Shown here: positions 24,320 through 31,738 of the stretch, in pieces | How positions within the stretch are numbered: position 1 is the first letter of the stretch | Layout of the letters: each line of letters starts with the position of its first letter | Source: Rhizobium ruizarguesonis | Lineage (GTDB): Bacteria > Pseudomonadota > Alphaproteobacteria > Rhizobiales > Rhizobiaceae | Assembly: GCF_012349115.1 (NCBI RefSeq) | Contig: NZ_PQIG01000113.1 | Span: forward strand, 1-35,632 | Length of the DNA stretch: 35,632 nt | Direction of reading: 5' to 3' | Translations under genes and position numbers: made by a program | The notes under the pieces: generated by a model | The model's database searches: none | What the model was told of the DNA's origin: nothing | Seen by the model: the letters and a program-made list of their open reading frames with translations, nothing else

Positions 24320-25324
24320 TTAGTCGGCGACCGTGATGACCACCTTGCCCTTCGCGCGCCCGGTCTCGACATAGGCCAGCGCATCCCCGGTCTTCTCAAA
24401 CGGGAACACCTTGTCGACGACCGGTCGGATCGCGCCCGATTCGATCAGCGCGGTGATTTGACCCAATTGCTGCCCTTCGGCGCGCATGAACAGGAACGAG
24501 TAGCGGATGCCAAGGCGCTTGGCCTTTTTCCGAACGCCTCGGCTCAGCAGGCGCAGCACCAGTTTCAGAAACAGATTCAGGCCGAGTTCCCCGGCGAATG
24601 CAGGATCGGGCGGACCGGAAATGGAAATGAGCTGGCCGCCCGGCTTCAGCACGCCCAGAGATTTTTCGAGCGTCTTTGGATCCTGACTGTTCAGAACGAG
24701 ATCGTAACCCGACAAGACCTTCTCGAAATCCTGTGTCTTGTAGTCGATCACCACATCCGCCCCGAGGCTTCTGGCCAACTCGGCATTGCCAGCGCTCGTC
24801 GTCGTCGCAACGGTCGCGCCAAGATGCTTGGCGAGCTGAATGGCGAAAGTCCCGACCCCGCCGGAACCGGCCTGAATGAAGACCTTCTGGCCGGGTTTCA
24901 CCTTGCCCACTTCGACCAGCGCCTGCCACGCAGTCAGCCCCACCAGCGGGATGGACGCCGCTTCCGTCATGCTGAGGTTGTTCGGCTTCAGCGCTACATC
25001 GGATTGATCAATGGCAATGAATTCTGCGAATGTGCCAATCCGATGGTCGCGTGGCCGAGCGTAGACCTCGTCGCCCACCTTGAAGCGCCGGACGCCTGGT
25101 CCAATTTTTACAACCGTTCCGGCAACGTCGTGCCCCAGGATAAAGGGTGGACGATAGGGAAGAATAAGCTTGAACTCTCCATCCCGGACCTTGGAGTCCA
25201 GGAGGTTTACGGCCGTGGCCTGGATCCGGACCAGGAGATCATTGTCCTGCAATTCCGGTTCAGGCAGGTTGGCCAGACGCAGAGCGCCCTTCTTCTTGTA
25301 CTTATCAACGACGAATGCCTTCAC
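24320..25324 (-). CDS. Quinone-oxidoreductase-like MDR protein (zinc-free)
   Basis: Medium-chain dehydrogenase/reductase, 334 residues. The catalytic GroES-like domain (1-120) has 'ILGHDVAGTVVKIG' but lacks the structural-zinc Cys cluster, so it belongs with NADPH:quinone or enone reductases. The Rossmann domain shows 'AGSGGVGTFAIQLAK' for NADPH. 'GRAKGKVVITV' closes the chain as usual. The start is GTG 25324 with GGAG upstream. It lies 32 bp after the second hydrolase on the same strand. Reduction of quinones or alpha,beta-unsaturated carbonyls is likely; the substrate is unknown. Confidence 0.92.
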   Translation of the reverse strand: MKAFVVDKYKKKGALRLANLPEPELQDNDLLVRIQATAVNLLDSKVRDGEFKLILPYRPPFILGHDVAGTVVKIGPGVRRFKVGDEVYARPRDHRIGTFAEFIAIDQSDVALKPNNLSMTEAASIPLVGLTAWQALVEVGKVKPGQKVFIQAGSGGVGTFAIQLAKHLGATVATTTSAGNAELARSLGADVVIDYKTQDFEKVLSGYDLVLNSQDPKTLEKSLGVLKPGGQLISISGPPDPAFAGELGLNLFLKLVLRLLSRGVRKKAKRLGIRYSFLFMRAEGQQLGQITALIESGAIRPVVDKVFPFEKTGDALAYVETGRAKGKVVITVAD

Positions 25325-25356
25325 GGGGCCTCTCCAATTCGAATTTTATTGCGGCG

Positions 25357-26220
25357 TCAGGCGCCAAGGAAGGACAAGGCCTTCGGCACGAAATCGGCAT
25401 AGTTCTGGAAAATCCCGCCATGCCCGGCGTCCTGGTAGATAACCAGCTCCGCCCCGGGGATGCGGCGGGCCAGATCGGCGCTGTTGACGGTCGGGACCAT
25501 GATATCATTGTCGCCATTGGCGATCAGGACCGGGACATTGATCCGGCCGAGATCCTGAGGCGCCTGCCGCCCCCAGGCTTTGATCGCCTTGAGTTGCCGC
25601 AGGAAGGCCCTTGGAGCGGGCCCCTTGTCCCTTCCCGCCTTCCGCTCTTTCAGCCGATCCAGAAAGGCTTTCGCGGCCCGGCGACCATTGGCAGTGGACG
25701 TGAAGAACAGATAGGTTTTTGGGTCGCGCAACGTCAGCAGACCTTTGATCATCAGCGGCCAGGACACTGCTCCGACCTTCTCGATGCCTTTGCCGCCGGC
25801 CGGGCCGGTTCCGGTCAAAATGAGTTTGCGCACGAGATCGGGGGCCTTCAGTGTGATGTCCTGCGCGACAAATCCCCCGAGAGAAAACCCAAGCAGATCG
25901 ACTTTTTTAAACCCAAGCGCCCGGATCAACGCGATCATGTCGCGCGCCATCTCGTCGATGGTCAAAGGAGCCTTACCGCCTGAGGCGCCGATACCCCTGT
26001 AATTGGTGGCGATTACGTGATGCCTGGTGGCAAGACCATCGACAATGCGGGGATCGAAATTGTCCAGCACCGCGCCCCAATGGTTGAGAAGAATGACCGG
26101 CACGCCACCCTGAAGGCCAAGGTCGCGATAGGCAAAAGGTGTTTCCCCAACATTGATCCAGAGATTGGGAGCCTCGGCATAACACGTGGCAGACCGAAGA
26201 TATCTCACAGACGTGTTCAT
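25357..26220 (-). CDS. Alpha/beta hydrolase (Ser nucleophile)
   Basis: 287 residues, typical alpha/beta hydrolase: oxyanion loop 'LLNHWGAV' (44-51), nucleophile elbow GFSLGG with Ser113, acid in 'NGDNDIMVP' and His in 'DAGHGGIF'. The group contains esterases, C-C hydrolases and cofactor-free haloperoxidases, which cannot be told apart here. ATG 26220 follows GGAG (TGGAGTAAACG). It is the first gene of the hydrolase-MDR-DUF2147-OYE run, and its promoter holds a site nearly identical to that upstream of the dehalogenase. Confidence 0.9.
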   Translation of the reverse strand: MNTSVRYLRSATCYAEAPNLWINVGETPFAYRDLGLQGGVPVILLNHWGAVLDNFDPRIVDGLATRHHVIATNYRGIGASGGKAPLTIDEMARDMIALIRALGFKKVDLLGFSLGGFVAQDITLKAPDLVRKLILTGTGPAGGKGIEKVGAVSWPLMIKGLLTLRDPKTYLFFTSTANGRRAAKAFLDRLKERKAGRDKGPAPRAFLRQLKAIKAWGRQAPQDLGRINVPVLIANGDNDIMVPTVNSADLARRIPGAELVIYQDAGHGGIFQNYADFVPKALSFLGA

Positions 26221-26630
26221 CGTTTACTCCATTATCCCACCCGAACCGGCAGGCTTGGGTCGGAGGGAAAGCAGCCAGCTTCGATTGTTCAACTTTTTAA
26301 TGACAACTATCATCATAGTTGATTAATGATATTCATCATCAAAGTTGTCAAGCGGAATTTTTTAGCCGATTCAACCGCCATCTCCCTCAGGCTAGAACCC
26401 GCATTATTGCTGCCAGGAAGGGTGCGAACATCATCGGCGTCGAGATAATCTATTCTCACTTCAAACTTCGTCATGAGCCCGAGACGCTCTTCGGTACATG
26501 CCAGTCCCGCGCTCGCCGGGCATGCCCGAGCTCGACCAGGCGAGAATTTTCTCGGAAAATCATGGGAGGCCGTTGCGTTTGTATTCTTGATCAGTCATTC
26601 TAGAACAAACGATAAAGAATCGGAGTGACG
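26221..26630. other. Intergenic region with operators and a possible TetR remnant
   Basis: Between the hydrolase and a divergent TetR gene. The left part holds palindromic sites (26297-26357). In the frame starting at 26319, residues encoded by 26391-26495 read 'ARTRIIAARKGANIIGVEII' then 'YSHFKLRHEPETLF', which resembles a TetR helix-turn-helix ending and may be a decayed regulator. No ribosome site supports it as a live gene. The right end (TTGATC at 26588, TCTAGA at 26610) leads into tetR. Confidence 0.4.
26304..26342. promoter_or_regulatory. Two operator-like palindromes upstream of the hydrolase operon
   Basis: Perfect pair CAACTAT (26304-26310) / ATAGTTG (26315-26321), and TTAATGATATTCATCATCAA at 26323-26342, which matches 21818-21837 at 18 of 20 bases. 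The second site is the likely binding site of the TetR encoded at 21901. Confidence 0.6.
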
Positions 26631-27212
26631 ATGGGCCGAACGCGGGAATTCGATGAGGAGGCAGTGCTGAAGGGGGCGATGCAGATCTTTCGCAAGCACG
26701 GCTATCAAGGTGCGTCGATCCGGGACCTCGAGGAGGCAACGGGGCTCAAAGGCGGAAGCATCTATCACGCCTTCGGCGACAAGGCCGGCCTCTTCGACGC
26801 GGCGTTCGGACATTACAACCGGACGGTGCTGGAGGGACGCATCGAGCGGTTTGCGCCGCCCGGAAGCGGGCTTCAAGGCCTCCGCGAATTGTTCCTGTCG
26901 CTCCTGCATGAGCCCGACGATGGCGCGCTCGGCTGCCTGATCACCAACATGGCGGTGGAATTCGGCGGTGTTGCCGATCCGCATCCCCGTGTCGAGGCAG
27001 CGCTCGGCCTCCTTCGCACCACATTCCGCTCGAGGCTGACCGAAGTGCCGACCTTCGCTCGGGACGCCGATGGAGCCAAGGCGAACAGGACAGCCATCCG
27101 CCTTCTGGCCTTCTATCAGGGCATCCTCGTGCTCATTCGCGGCGGCGAAGACAAGGCCGGCCTGCGGCAGGCGATAGAAGACGAATTCAATCAACTGGAG
27201 ACGCTGTTGTGA
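26631..27212 (+). CDS. TetR-family regulator
   Basis: 193 residues. Start 'MGRTREFDEEAVLKGAMQIF', helix-turn-helix about 25-52 with 'ASIRDLEEATGLKGGSIYHAF'. The C-terminal half resembles the group that includes 'GCLITNMAVEF', often found next to small oxidoreductases. ATG 26631 has GGAG five bases upstream; GTG 26625 is less likely. Its stop overlaps the start of the next gene (GTGA), so it forms an operon with the NTF2-like and TfoX-N genes. The target may be itself; no divergent enzyme gene is close except the hydrolase 410 bp away. Confidence 0.9.
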   Translation: MGRTREFDEEAVLKGAMQIFRKHGYQGASIRDLEEATGLKGGSIYHAFGDKAGLFDAAFGHYNRTVLEGRIERFAPPGSGLQGLRELFLSLLHEPDDGALGCLITNMAVEFGGVADPHPRVEAALGLLRTTFRSRLTEVPTFARDADGAKANRTAIRLLAFYQGILVLIRGGEDKAGLRQAIEDEFNQLETLL

Positions 27213-27571
27213 CACCTGAGGCCCTATGGCATCGATATGCGGCCATCTGGTCGCTGGATGCTGACGCTCGCGAGCCGGAAATGCTGGCTTGCCTCGCGGA
27301 CGATGTGACCTATTGCGACCCGAATGGAACAATCGCCGGGCGCGCCGGTCTCTCGGCTTACATGGCCGGCTTCAAGGAGAGCATGCCGGGAGGCCGGTTC
27401 AAGATATTGAGCGTCCTCCATCATAATGAACGTTCACTGGCGCGCTGGGCACTGCGCCACGAGGACGAGAGGGTCTTGCAGACCGGCACGAGCTTCGGGG
27501 TGATTTCCGATGGCCGGCTCGGCGCAATCACCGGCTTCTTCGATCCTCTGGCGGAGCAGCACCATGAGTAG
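27209..27571 (+). CDS. NTF2-like (SnoaL) protein
   Basis: 120 residues with a single NTF2/SnoaL cone fold: 'WHRYAAIWSLDADAREPEML' as first helices, 'DDVTYCDPNGTIAGRAGLSAYMAGF' in the middle, and C-terminal strands to 'GFFDPL'. Such proteins are isomerases, dehydratases or small-molecule binders; nothing fixes the substrate here. The start is GTG 27209, overlapping the tetR stop. It overlaps the next gene by 8 bp, so the three genes are translated together. Confidence 0.82.
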   Translation: MTPEALWHRYAAIWSLDADAREPEMLACLADDVTYCDPNGTIAGRAGLSAYMAGFKESMPGGRFKILSVLHHNERSLARWALRHEDERVLQTGTSFGVISDGRLGAITGFFDPLAEQHHE

Positions 27572-27944
27572 CGAGGCGACACGCGAACTGGCGCTCGACT
27601 TTGCGAGCCAGATCGCCCCAGCAGGCTGCATCGATATCAGGCGCTTCTTCGGCGGCTCCGCCCTGGTCCAAAACGGCGCGCAGTTCGGTTTCGTCATGAA
27701 GGGCACTTTGTATCTCCGCGTCGACGAAGCGATGCGCGCGGAGTTCGAGGCAGATGGCTGCGAACCGTTCAGCTATCGCGCCGCCGGCAGGGATGTGACG
27801 GTTCGCCGCTACTACGCCGTTCCTGCACGTGTGATCGACGATCCCGCGCTGCTGCACAGCTACGCGGAGCGCGCATTGCACGCGACCCCCACGCCCAGCC
27901 ACAGGCTCTCCGACACGATCCTGGCCGTCACTCCGTCCGGCTAG
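27564..27944 (+). CDS. TfoX N-terminal domain protein
   Basis: 126 residues matching the TfoX/Sxy N-terminal domain: 'RRFFGGSALVQNGAQFGFVM', 'LYLRVDEAMRAEFEADG', 'PFSY' and 'VRRYYAVPARVIDDP'. Stand-alone N-domain proteins are common in proteobacteria and have no settled function; it is unlikely to be a full competence regulator because the C-terminal domain is missing. ATG 27564 overlaps the end of the NTF2-like gene. It is the last gene of a tetR-NTF2-tfoX run, with a terminator following. Confidence 0.82.
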   Translation: MSSEATRELALDFASQIAPAGCIDIRRFFGGSALVQNGAQFGFVMKGTLYLRVDEAMRAEFEADGCEPFSYRAAGRDVTVRRYYAVPARVIDDPALLHSYAERALHATPTPSHRLSDTILAVTPSG

Positions 27945-27956
27945 CGCATCGGTGAG

Positions 27957-27994
27957 AAAGAGGGGCCGACATCTGTCGGTCCCCCGCTCTTTTG
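27957..27994. terminator. Bidirectional terminator after the TfoX-N gene
   Basis: Central stem CCGACA / TGTCGG (27967-27972, 27975-27980) extended by GGGG / CCCC and AAAGAG / CTCTTT and followed by TTTT. It stands between convergent genes. Confidence 0.7.
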
Positions 27995-28019
27995 AGGGCC
28001 GGAAGCAACATCTCCCGAT

Positions 28020-28760
28020 TCAGGTGTTCAAGCCGCCATCCACCGTGAGGATGGTTCCGGTGATGTGCCTTGCAGCAGGGCTTGCGAGGAAAGCCACAGC
28101 GGCCGCCACATCTTCCGGCTTGCCGTAACGGCCAAGTGGGATCAAGGCACGCTGGAAGTCGGCAAAGTCGCCGTCGGCGGGATTCATCTCGGTGTCGGTC
28201 GAACCCGGCTGGACGAGGTTTACGGTGATATCGCGAGATCCGAGTTCCCGCGCGAGGCCGCGGGTAAACGAATGGAGCGCGGATTTTGTCATGAAATAGA
28301 CCGTGCCGGTGTCGCCGACGATGCGTTCGGCGCCGACCGAGCCGATCGTGATGACGCGGCCTCCTGCCTGCAGATAGGGAATGGCGGCCTGCGAAGCGAG
28401 CAAGGGCGATCGTACATTGACATCAAGCAGCGCATCGATCTGCTCGACGCTGACGTCGGCGATCGCGGCGTAAAGCGCGATTGCGGCATTGTTGACGAGA
28501 ATGTCGAGACCGCCAAGTGCCTGGGCGGCCTCGTCGACCGAGCGCTTCACGGCCGCCGGATCGGCGCTGTCGGCCTGGATGGCAAGCGCTTTGCGGCCCT
28601 TGCCCTCGATCGCCCGGACGACCTCGGCGGCGCGATCGGCCGAACGCTCATAGGTGATGGCGACATCAGCGCCTTTGTCGGCAAGCGCCAATGCGATGGC
28701 GGCTCCAATGCCACGCGAGCCACCTGTGACGAGGGCACGCTTTCCAGCCAGTTCTGTCAT
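28020..28760 (-). CDS. Short-chain dehydrogenase/reductase
   Basis: Classical SDR, 246 residues. Cofactor motif TGGSRGIG (12-19), 'NNAA' (90-93), and catalytic Asn115, Ser141, Tyr155 and Lys159 ('YFMTK') are all present. 'TYERS' after the second strand suggests NADP. It reduces a keto or oxidises a hydroxy compound; the substrate is unknown, with FabG-like relatives. ATG 28760 follows AGAGAAG; ten extra upstream codons are unlikely. It is divergent from a TetR gene, whose likely target it is. Confidence 0.92.
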   Translation of the reverse strand: MTELAGKRALVTGGSRGIGAAIALALADKGADVAITYERSADRAAEVVRAIEGKGRKALAIQADSADPAAVKRSVDEAAQALGGLDILVNNAAIALYAAIADVSVEQIDALLDVNVRSPLLASQAAIPYLQAGGRVITIGSVGAERIVGDTGTVYFMTKSALHSFTRGLARELGSRDITVNLVQPGSTDTEMNPADGDFADFQRALIPLGRYGKPEDVAAAVAFLASPAARHITGTILTVDGGLNT

Positions 28761-28776
28761 GATCTTCTCTTTCTGT

Positions 28777-28846
28777 AGTGATCGACACATAAATAGCTAG
28801 GCACGTTGCGATGGGGTGTCAATGGGTTTATATAATGATCGATGCA
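28777..28846. promoter_or_regulatory. SDR/tetR divergent promoter region
   Basis: Two direct copies of a site, AGTGATCGACACA (28777-28789) and AATGATCGATGCA (28834-28846), share TGATCGA and flank the region. A possible tetR promoter is TTGCGA (28806-28811) and TATATA (28829-28834), spacing 17. The repeats overlap the start regions of both genes, as expected for a TetR-type repressor. Confidence 0.45.
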
Positions 28847-29510
28847 GAAATCGGATGAGATGTCGAACCTCGATGAAACCCCTGCCCGCAGTCGCGGGCG
28901 GCCGCGGGCGTTCGATCGGGAAGCAGCCTTGGCGCAGGCGACCCGCCTGTTCTGGATCAAGGGCTTCGAGGCGACCTCGATCTCCGACCTCACCGAGGCG
29001 ATGGGGATCGGATCGCCGAGCCTTTACGCGGCATTCGGCTCGAAGGAGGCGCTCTATGCCGAGGCGCTGCGCCACTATCGCGACAACAACGAGGCGCTCG
29101 TCTGGGCAGGCTTCTTCTCCGCGGGCACGTCCCGTGAGGCGGTGAGGTCGTTTCTGATGGATTCAGCCGCTGCCTTGACCGGCTGTGTCGCGGATATTCC
29201 CCGCGGCTGCATGGTGGCGCTCTCTTCGGTCGGCAGCGAGGGCCATGTGGAACTCGGCGAACTGGTGCGCGCCGCCCGCGCCGTCACGCTCGACCGTCTG
29301 AAGGCGCGCCTGAACCAGGCGATATCAGAAGGCGAAATTCCGGCCTCGACCGACGTCCACGCGCTTGCCAGCTTCGTCCAGACCGTACAGAATGGCATGT
29401 CGATCCTGGCCCGCGACGGAGCGACCCGCGGCGAACTGGAGGCCGTCGCCGAGCTGGCCATGCTGGGTTTTGACACTCGAACCGGGGATGCTGAGCGCAG
29501 GCAAGGCTGA
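28842..29510 (+). CDS. TetR-family regulator
   Basis: 222 residues from ATG 28842 or 216 from ATG 28860; neither has a good ribosome site, and the candidate promoter would place the transcript start near 28841, favouring 28860 or a leaderless message. 'RSRGRPRAFDREAALAQATR' opens the domain; the helix-turn-helix is near 45-72 ('TSISDLTEAMGIGSPSLYAAF'). The C-terminal part ('GCMVALSSVG') fits the group often divergent from SDR or oxidoreductase genes. It likely represses the SDR gene and itself. Confidence 0.88.
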   Translation: MQKSDEMSNLDETPARSRGRPRAFDREAALAQATRLFWIKGFEATSISDLTEAMGIGSPSLYAAFGSKEALYAEALRHYRDNNEALVWAGFFSAGTSREAVRSFLMDSAAALTGCVADIPRGCMVALSSVGSEGHVELGELVRAARAVTLDRLKARLNQAISEGEIPASTDVHALASFVQTVQNGMSILARDGATRGELEAVAELAMLGFDTRTGDAERRQG

Positions 29511-29517
29511 TCGCGTT

Positions 29518-29937
29518 TCACCCGAAAGGTTTGGGTCCGGCCCAACCACGCGTTCCGATGACAGGAGGCTCAATCGTCGTGAGCAGCCAATCATCTGGAC
29601 TACGCCAGAATATCTCCTTGAAGCTCACTTTGATCTTCCCGATCTCTTGCCACCAGGCCATCAGCATATCAGGTGATCCCATTTCTCTTGGCTGAAATTG
29701 AAAGGGAACCCGATTCGAATTGAGATCGACTAGCTTGGAGTAGAGGTCCTCGTTCTCCCAACGGTTGCCTTCGTCAACAAAGGTAATTTCTTGCCGAAGT
29801 TCATACGTGCCCGATATCCGGCTCCCCCCAATGAGGACGATGCGGCCCTCCGACAGATGAGAAACATTGAGCGGCGGAGGCTCCCCGTGTTTCCCAACTT
29901 CAACCGTGAATGGAAGTCTCCGGCCGGGATAGCTCAT
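29518..29937 (-). CDS. Hypothetical protein downstream of the epimerase gene
   Basis: 139 residues from ATG 29937. An earlier start at 29997 would overlap the epimerase gene. No signal peptide or membrane helix. 'RIVLIGGSRISGTYEL' and 'DMLMAWWQEIGKIKVSFKEI' look like a folded alpha/beta protein. The ribosome site is weak (GGATCT). It follows the proline-racemase-family gene by 28 bp and may be co-transcribed, but the content gives no link to hydroxyproline. Family unknown; codon use seems somewhat less GC-biased than its neighbours. Confidence 0.55.
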   Translation of the reverse strand: MSYPGRRLPFTVEVGKHGEPPPLNVSHLSEGRIVLIGGSRISGTYELRQEITFVDEGNRWENEDLYSKLVDLNSNRVPFQFQPREMGSPDMLMAWWQEIGKIKVSFKEIFWRSPDDWLLTTIEPPVIGTRGWAGPKPFG

Positions 29938-29965
29938 TGAGATCCAATATGTTTCCGATAAACGC

Positions 29966-31003
29966 TCAGATCTCCCCGGCCGCCGGTCCCCAGACATCCG
30001 TCAGCGCAAAACCGTTCGGATGCGGGTCAAAGGGGTCGAGGGCCACCTGGGTCAGGCCGAAGGTGAAGCCGCGGCCGGTGATGGTGGGGATGACGGCGGG
30101 GCGGCCGGCCACCTCGGTCACCGCCTGCAGCCCGACCTCGAACTCCGAGCCGATGATCGATTTCGAGGTGAAGGTGTCGCCGACCTTGGCCTTGCCGCGG
30201 GCATAAAGCGTGGCGAGATTGGCGGAGTTGCCGGTGCCGCAGGGTGAGCGGTCGGCCCGGCCCGGCCACATGGTGGTGCAGGTGCGCACCGTGCCATCGG
30301 CTTCCGTATCGCGGAACATGACATAGGCGACGCCCGAGATCGCCGGGATCTCGGGATGGACGACCTTGATGTCGCGGTTGATCAGTTCCTTGAGGATCAT
30401 GCCGGCCTGGACGAGGCCGGCGGCATTGGCCTTCTCGATCGTCAGACCGATCTGGCCGACATCAACAAGCGCATAGAAGATGCCGCCATAGCAGATATCG
30501 GCCTTGATCCTTCCCCAATGCGGCGTGTCGATTGCGACATCGAGCTCATGCACGAAGGAGGGCACCATGGTGAGCCTGACCTTCTCGCAGCGCCCGTCGC
30601 GGCAGGTCGCCGTCGCCTTGACGAGGCCGGCCGCGGTTTCGAGCGTGACTATCGTCTCCGGCTCCTTCATTTCGACGATGCCGGATTCGAGCAAGGCCGT
30701 GGTGACGCAGATCGAGTTCGAGCCGGAGCTCGCATGCGCCTGGTCGGGCTGCAGGATGATGAAGGCAGCGTCAGCCTCCGGGTGGCGCGCCGGCAGCAGC
30801 AGGTTGACCGAGCCGATGGGCGCGCCGCGCGGTTCCAGGCAAAGGAAGCGGCGGAGCTCGTCGCCCTTCGGATCGGTGTTCAGCCAATGCAGCTGGGCCG
30901 CAATGGTATCGCCGGGGATCTTCGGCACGCCGCCGATCGCGACGCGGCCGATCTCACCTTCGGCGTGGACATCCAGCAGCTGGATCGTGCGCTTCCATCT
31001 CAT
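29966..31003 (-). CDS. Proline racemase-family enzyme (hydroxyproline epimerase or dehydratase)
   Basis: 345 residues of the proline racemase/4-hydroxyproline epimerase family. The second catalytic Cys is present, Cys255 in 'DRSPCGTG'. The first, normally CGHG, is replaced by 'SSGSNS', with Ser93 at the Cys position. Cys/Cys members are racemases or 4-hydroxyproline 2-epimerases, Thr/Cys members trans-3-hydroxyproline dehydratases; a Ser/Cys pair has been reported with mixed activity. So the exact reaction is open. ATG 31003 follows GGAG. It is the third gene of an operon with the FAD oxidoreductase and the SDR, supporting hydroxyproline catabolism. Confidence 0.88.
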   Translation of the reverse strand: MRWKRTIQLLDVHAEGEIGRVAIGGVPKIPGDTIAAQLHWLNTDPKGDELRRFLCLEPRGAPIGSVNLLLPARHPEADAAFIILQPDQAHASSGSNSICVTTALLESGIVEMKEPETIVTLETAAGLVKATATCRDGRCEKVRLTMVPSFVHELDVAIDTPHWGRIKADICYGGIFYALVDVGQIGLTIEKANAAGLVQAGMILKELINRDIKVVHPEIPAISGVAYVMFRDTEADGTVRTCTTMWPGRADRSPCGTGNSANLATLYARGKAKVGDTFTSKSIIGSEFEVGLQAVTEVAGRPAVIPTITGRGFTFGLTQVALDPFDPHPNGFALTDVWGPAAGEI

Positions 31004-31018
31004 ATCGAAAACTCCAGA

Positions 31019-31729
31019 TCAGACGTGACGGGTGACGCCGCCATCGACGCGGATATTCTGGCCGGTGATATACCCCGCGCCTTCGGAGAGCAGGAAGGCC
31101 GCGGTCTTGGCGATCTCCTCCACATGGCCGATGCGCTTCATCGGGACCTTCTCGGCGGTCTCCGGCTTGTGGTTGAGGCTATCGATATAGCCCGGCAGGA
31201 TGCAGTTCATGCGGATATTGTCGGCCGCATAACGATCGGAATAGAGCTTGGTGAAGGCGCCGGCGGCGGCGCGATAGGTGCAGGAAACCGGGAAGACCAG
31301 CGACGGCTCATAAGCCGCGAAAGTGGTGATGTTGACGAAGGCGCCCTTGCCCTGTTTCAGCATGACTGGTGTGACCAGCCGCGCCATGCGCACCAGCGAC
31401 AGGATCATCATGTCGGAACCGAGCGTCCAGTTCTCGTCTGAAATATCGAGCAGGTCGCCCTTCGGCGGATGGCCGCTCAGGTTGACGACGGCGTCGATGC
31501 GGCCATAGGTCTTCATCGTCAGATCGAAGATCGCCTTGAGGTCCTCGGCCTTTTCGGCCACGCCGCGCGAGGCGACGCCGCCGAGTTCGGCCGCGAGCTT
31601 TTCACAGCTTTCGGACGGCGACATCAGCGCCAGCTGATGGCCCTGCGCGGAGAGCTCGCGGGCGATCGCCTCGCCCATGCCGCGGCCGCCGCCGGTGATC
31701 AGCGCTACGGGTTTCGTGGTATCGGACAT
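31019..31729 (-). CDS. SDR-fold protein with non-canonical catalytic residues
   Basis: 236 residues, SDR fold. The cofactor loop TGGGRGMG (12-19) is intact. 'NLSG' (83-86) replaces NNAG, and in the catalytic segment Tyr152 is present but the Lys expected four residues later is Ala156 ('YRAAAGAF'). The Ser position is occupied by Thr ('NITTF'). It may use other residues, act on an unusual substrate, or have lost oxidoreductase activity. ATG 31729 follows AGGAGG. It sits between the FAD oxidoreductase (9-bp gap) and the racemase-family gene (15-bp gap). Confidence 0.85.
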   Translation of the reverse strand: MSDTTKPVALITGGGRGMGEAIARELSAQGHQLALMSPSESCEKLAAELGGVASRGVAEKAEDLKAIFDLTMKTYGRIDAVVNLSGHPPKGDLLDISDENWTLGSDMMILSLVRMARLVTPVMLKQGKGAFVNITTFAAYEPSLVFPVSCTYRAAAGAFTKLYSDRYAADNIRMNCILPGYIDSLNHKPETAEKVPMKRIGHVEEIAKTAAFLLSEGAGYITGQNIRVDGGVTRHV

Positions 31730-31738
31730 CGGGGCCTC

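Noticed and set aside
26319..26603. 94-codon frame as a live gene
   Set aside because: No ribosome site and it begins inside an operator; treated only as a possible TetR remnant.
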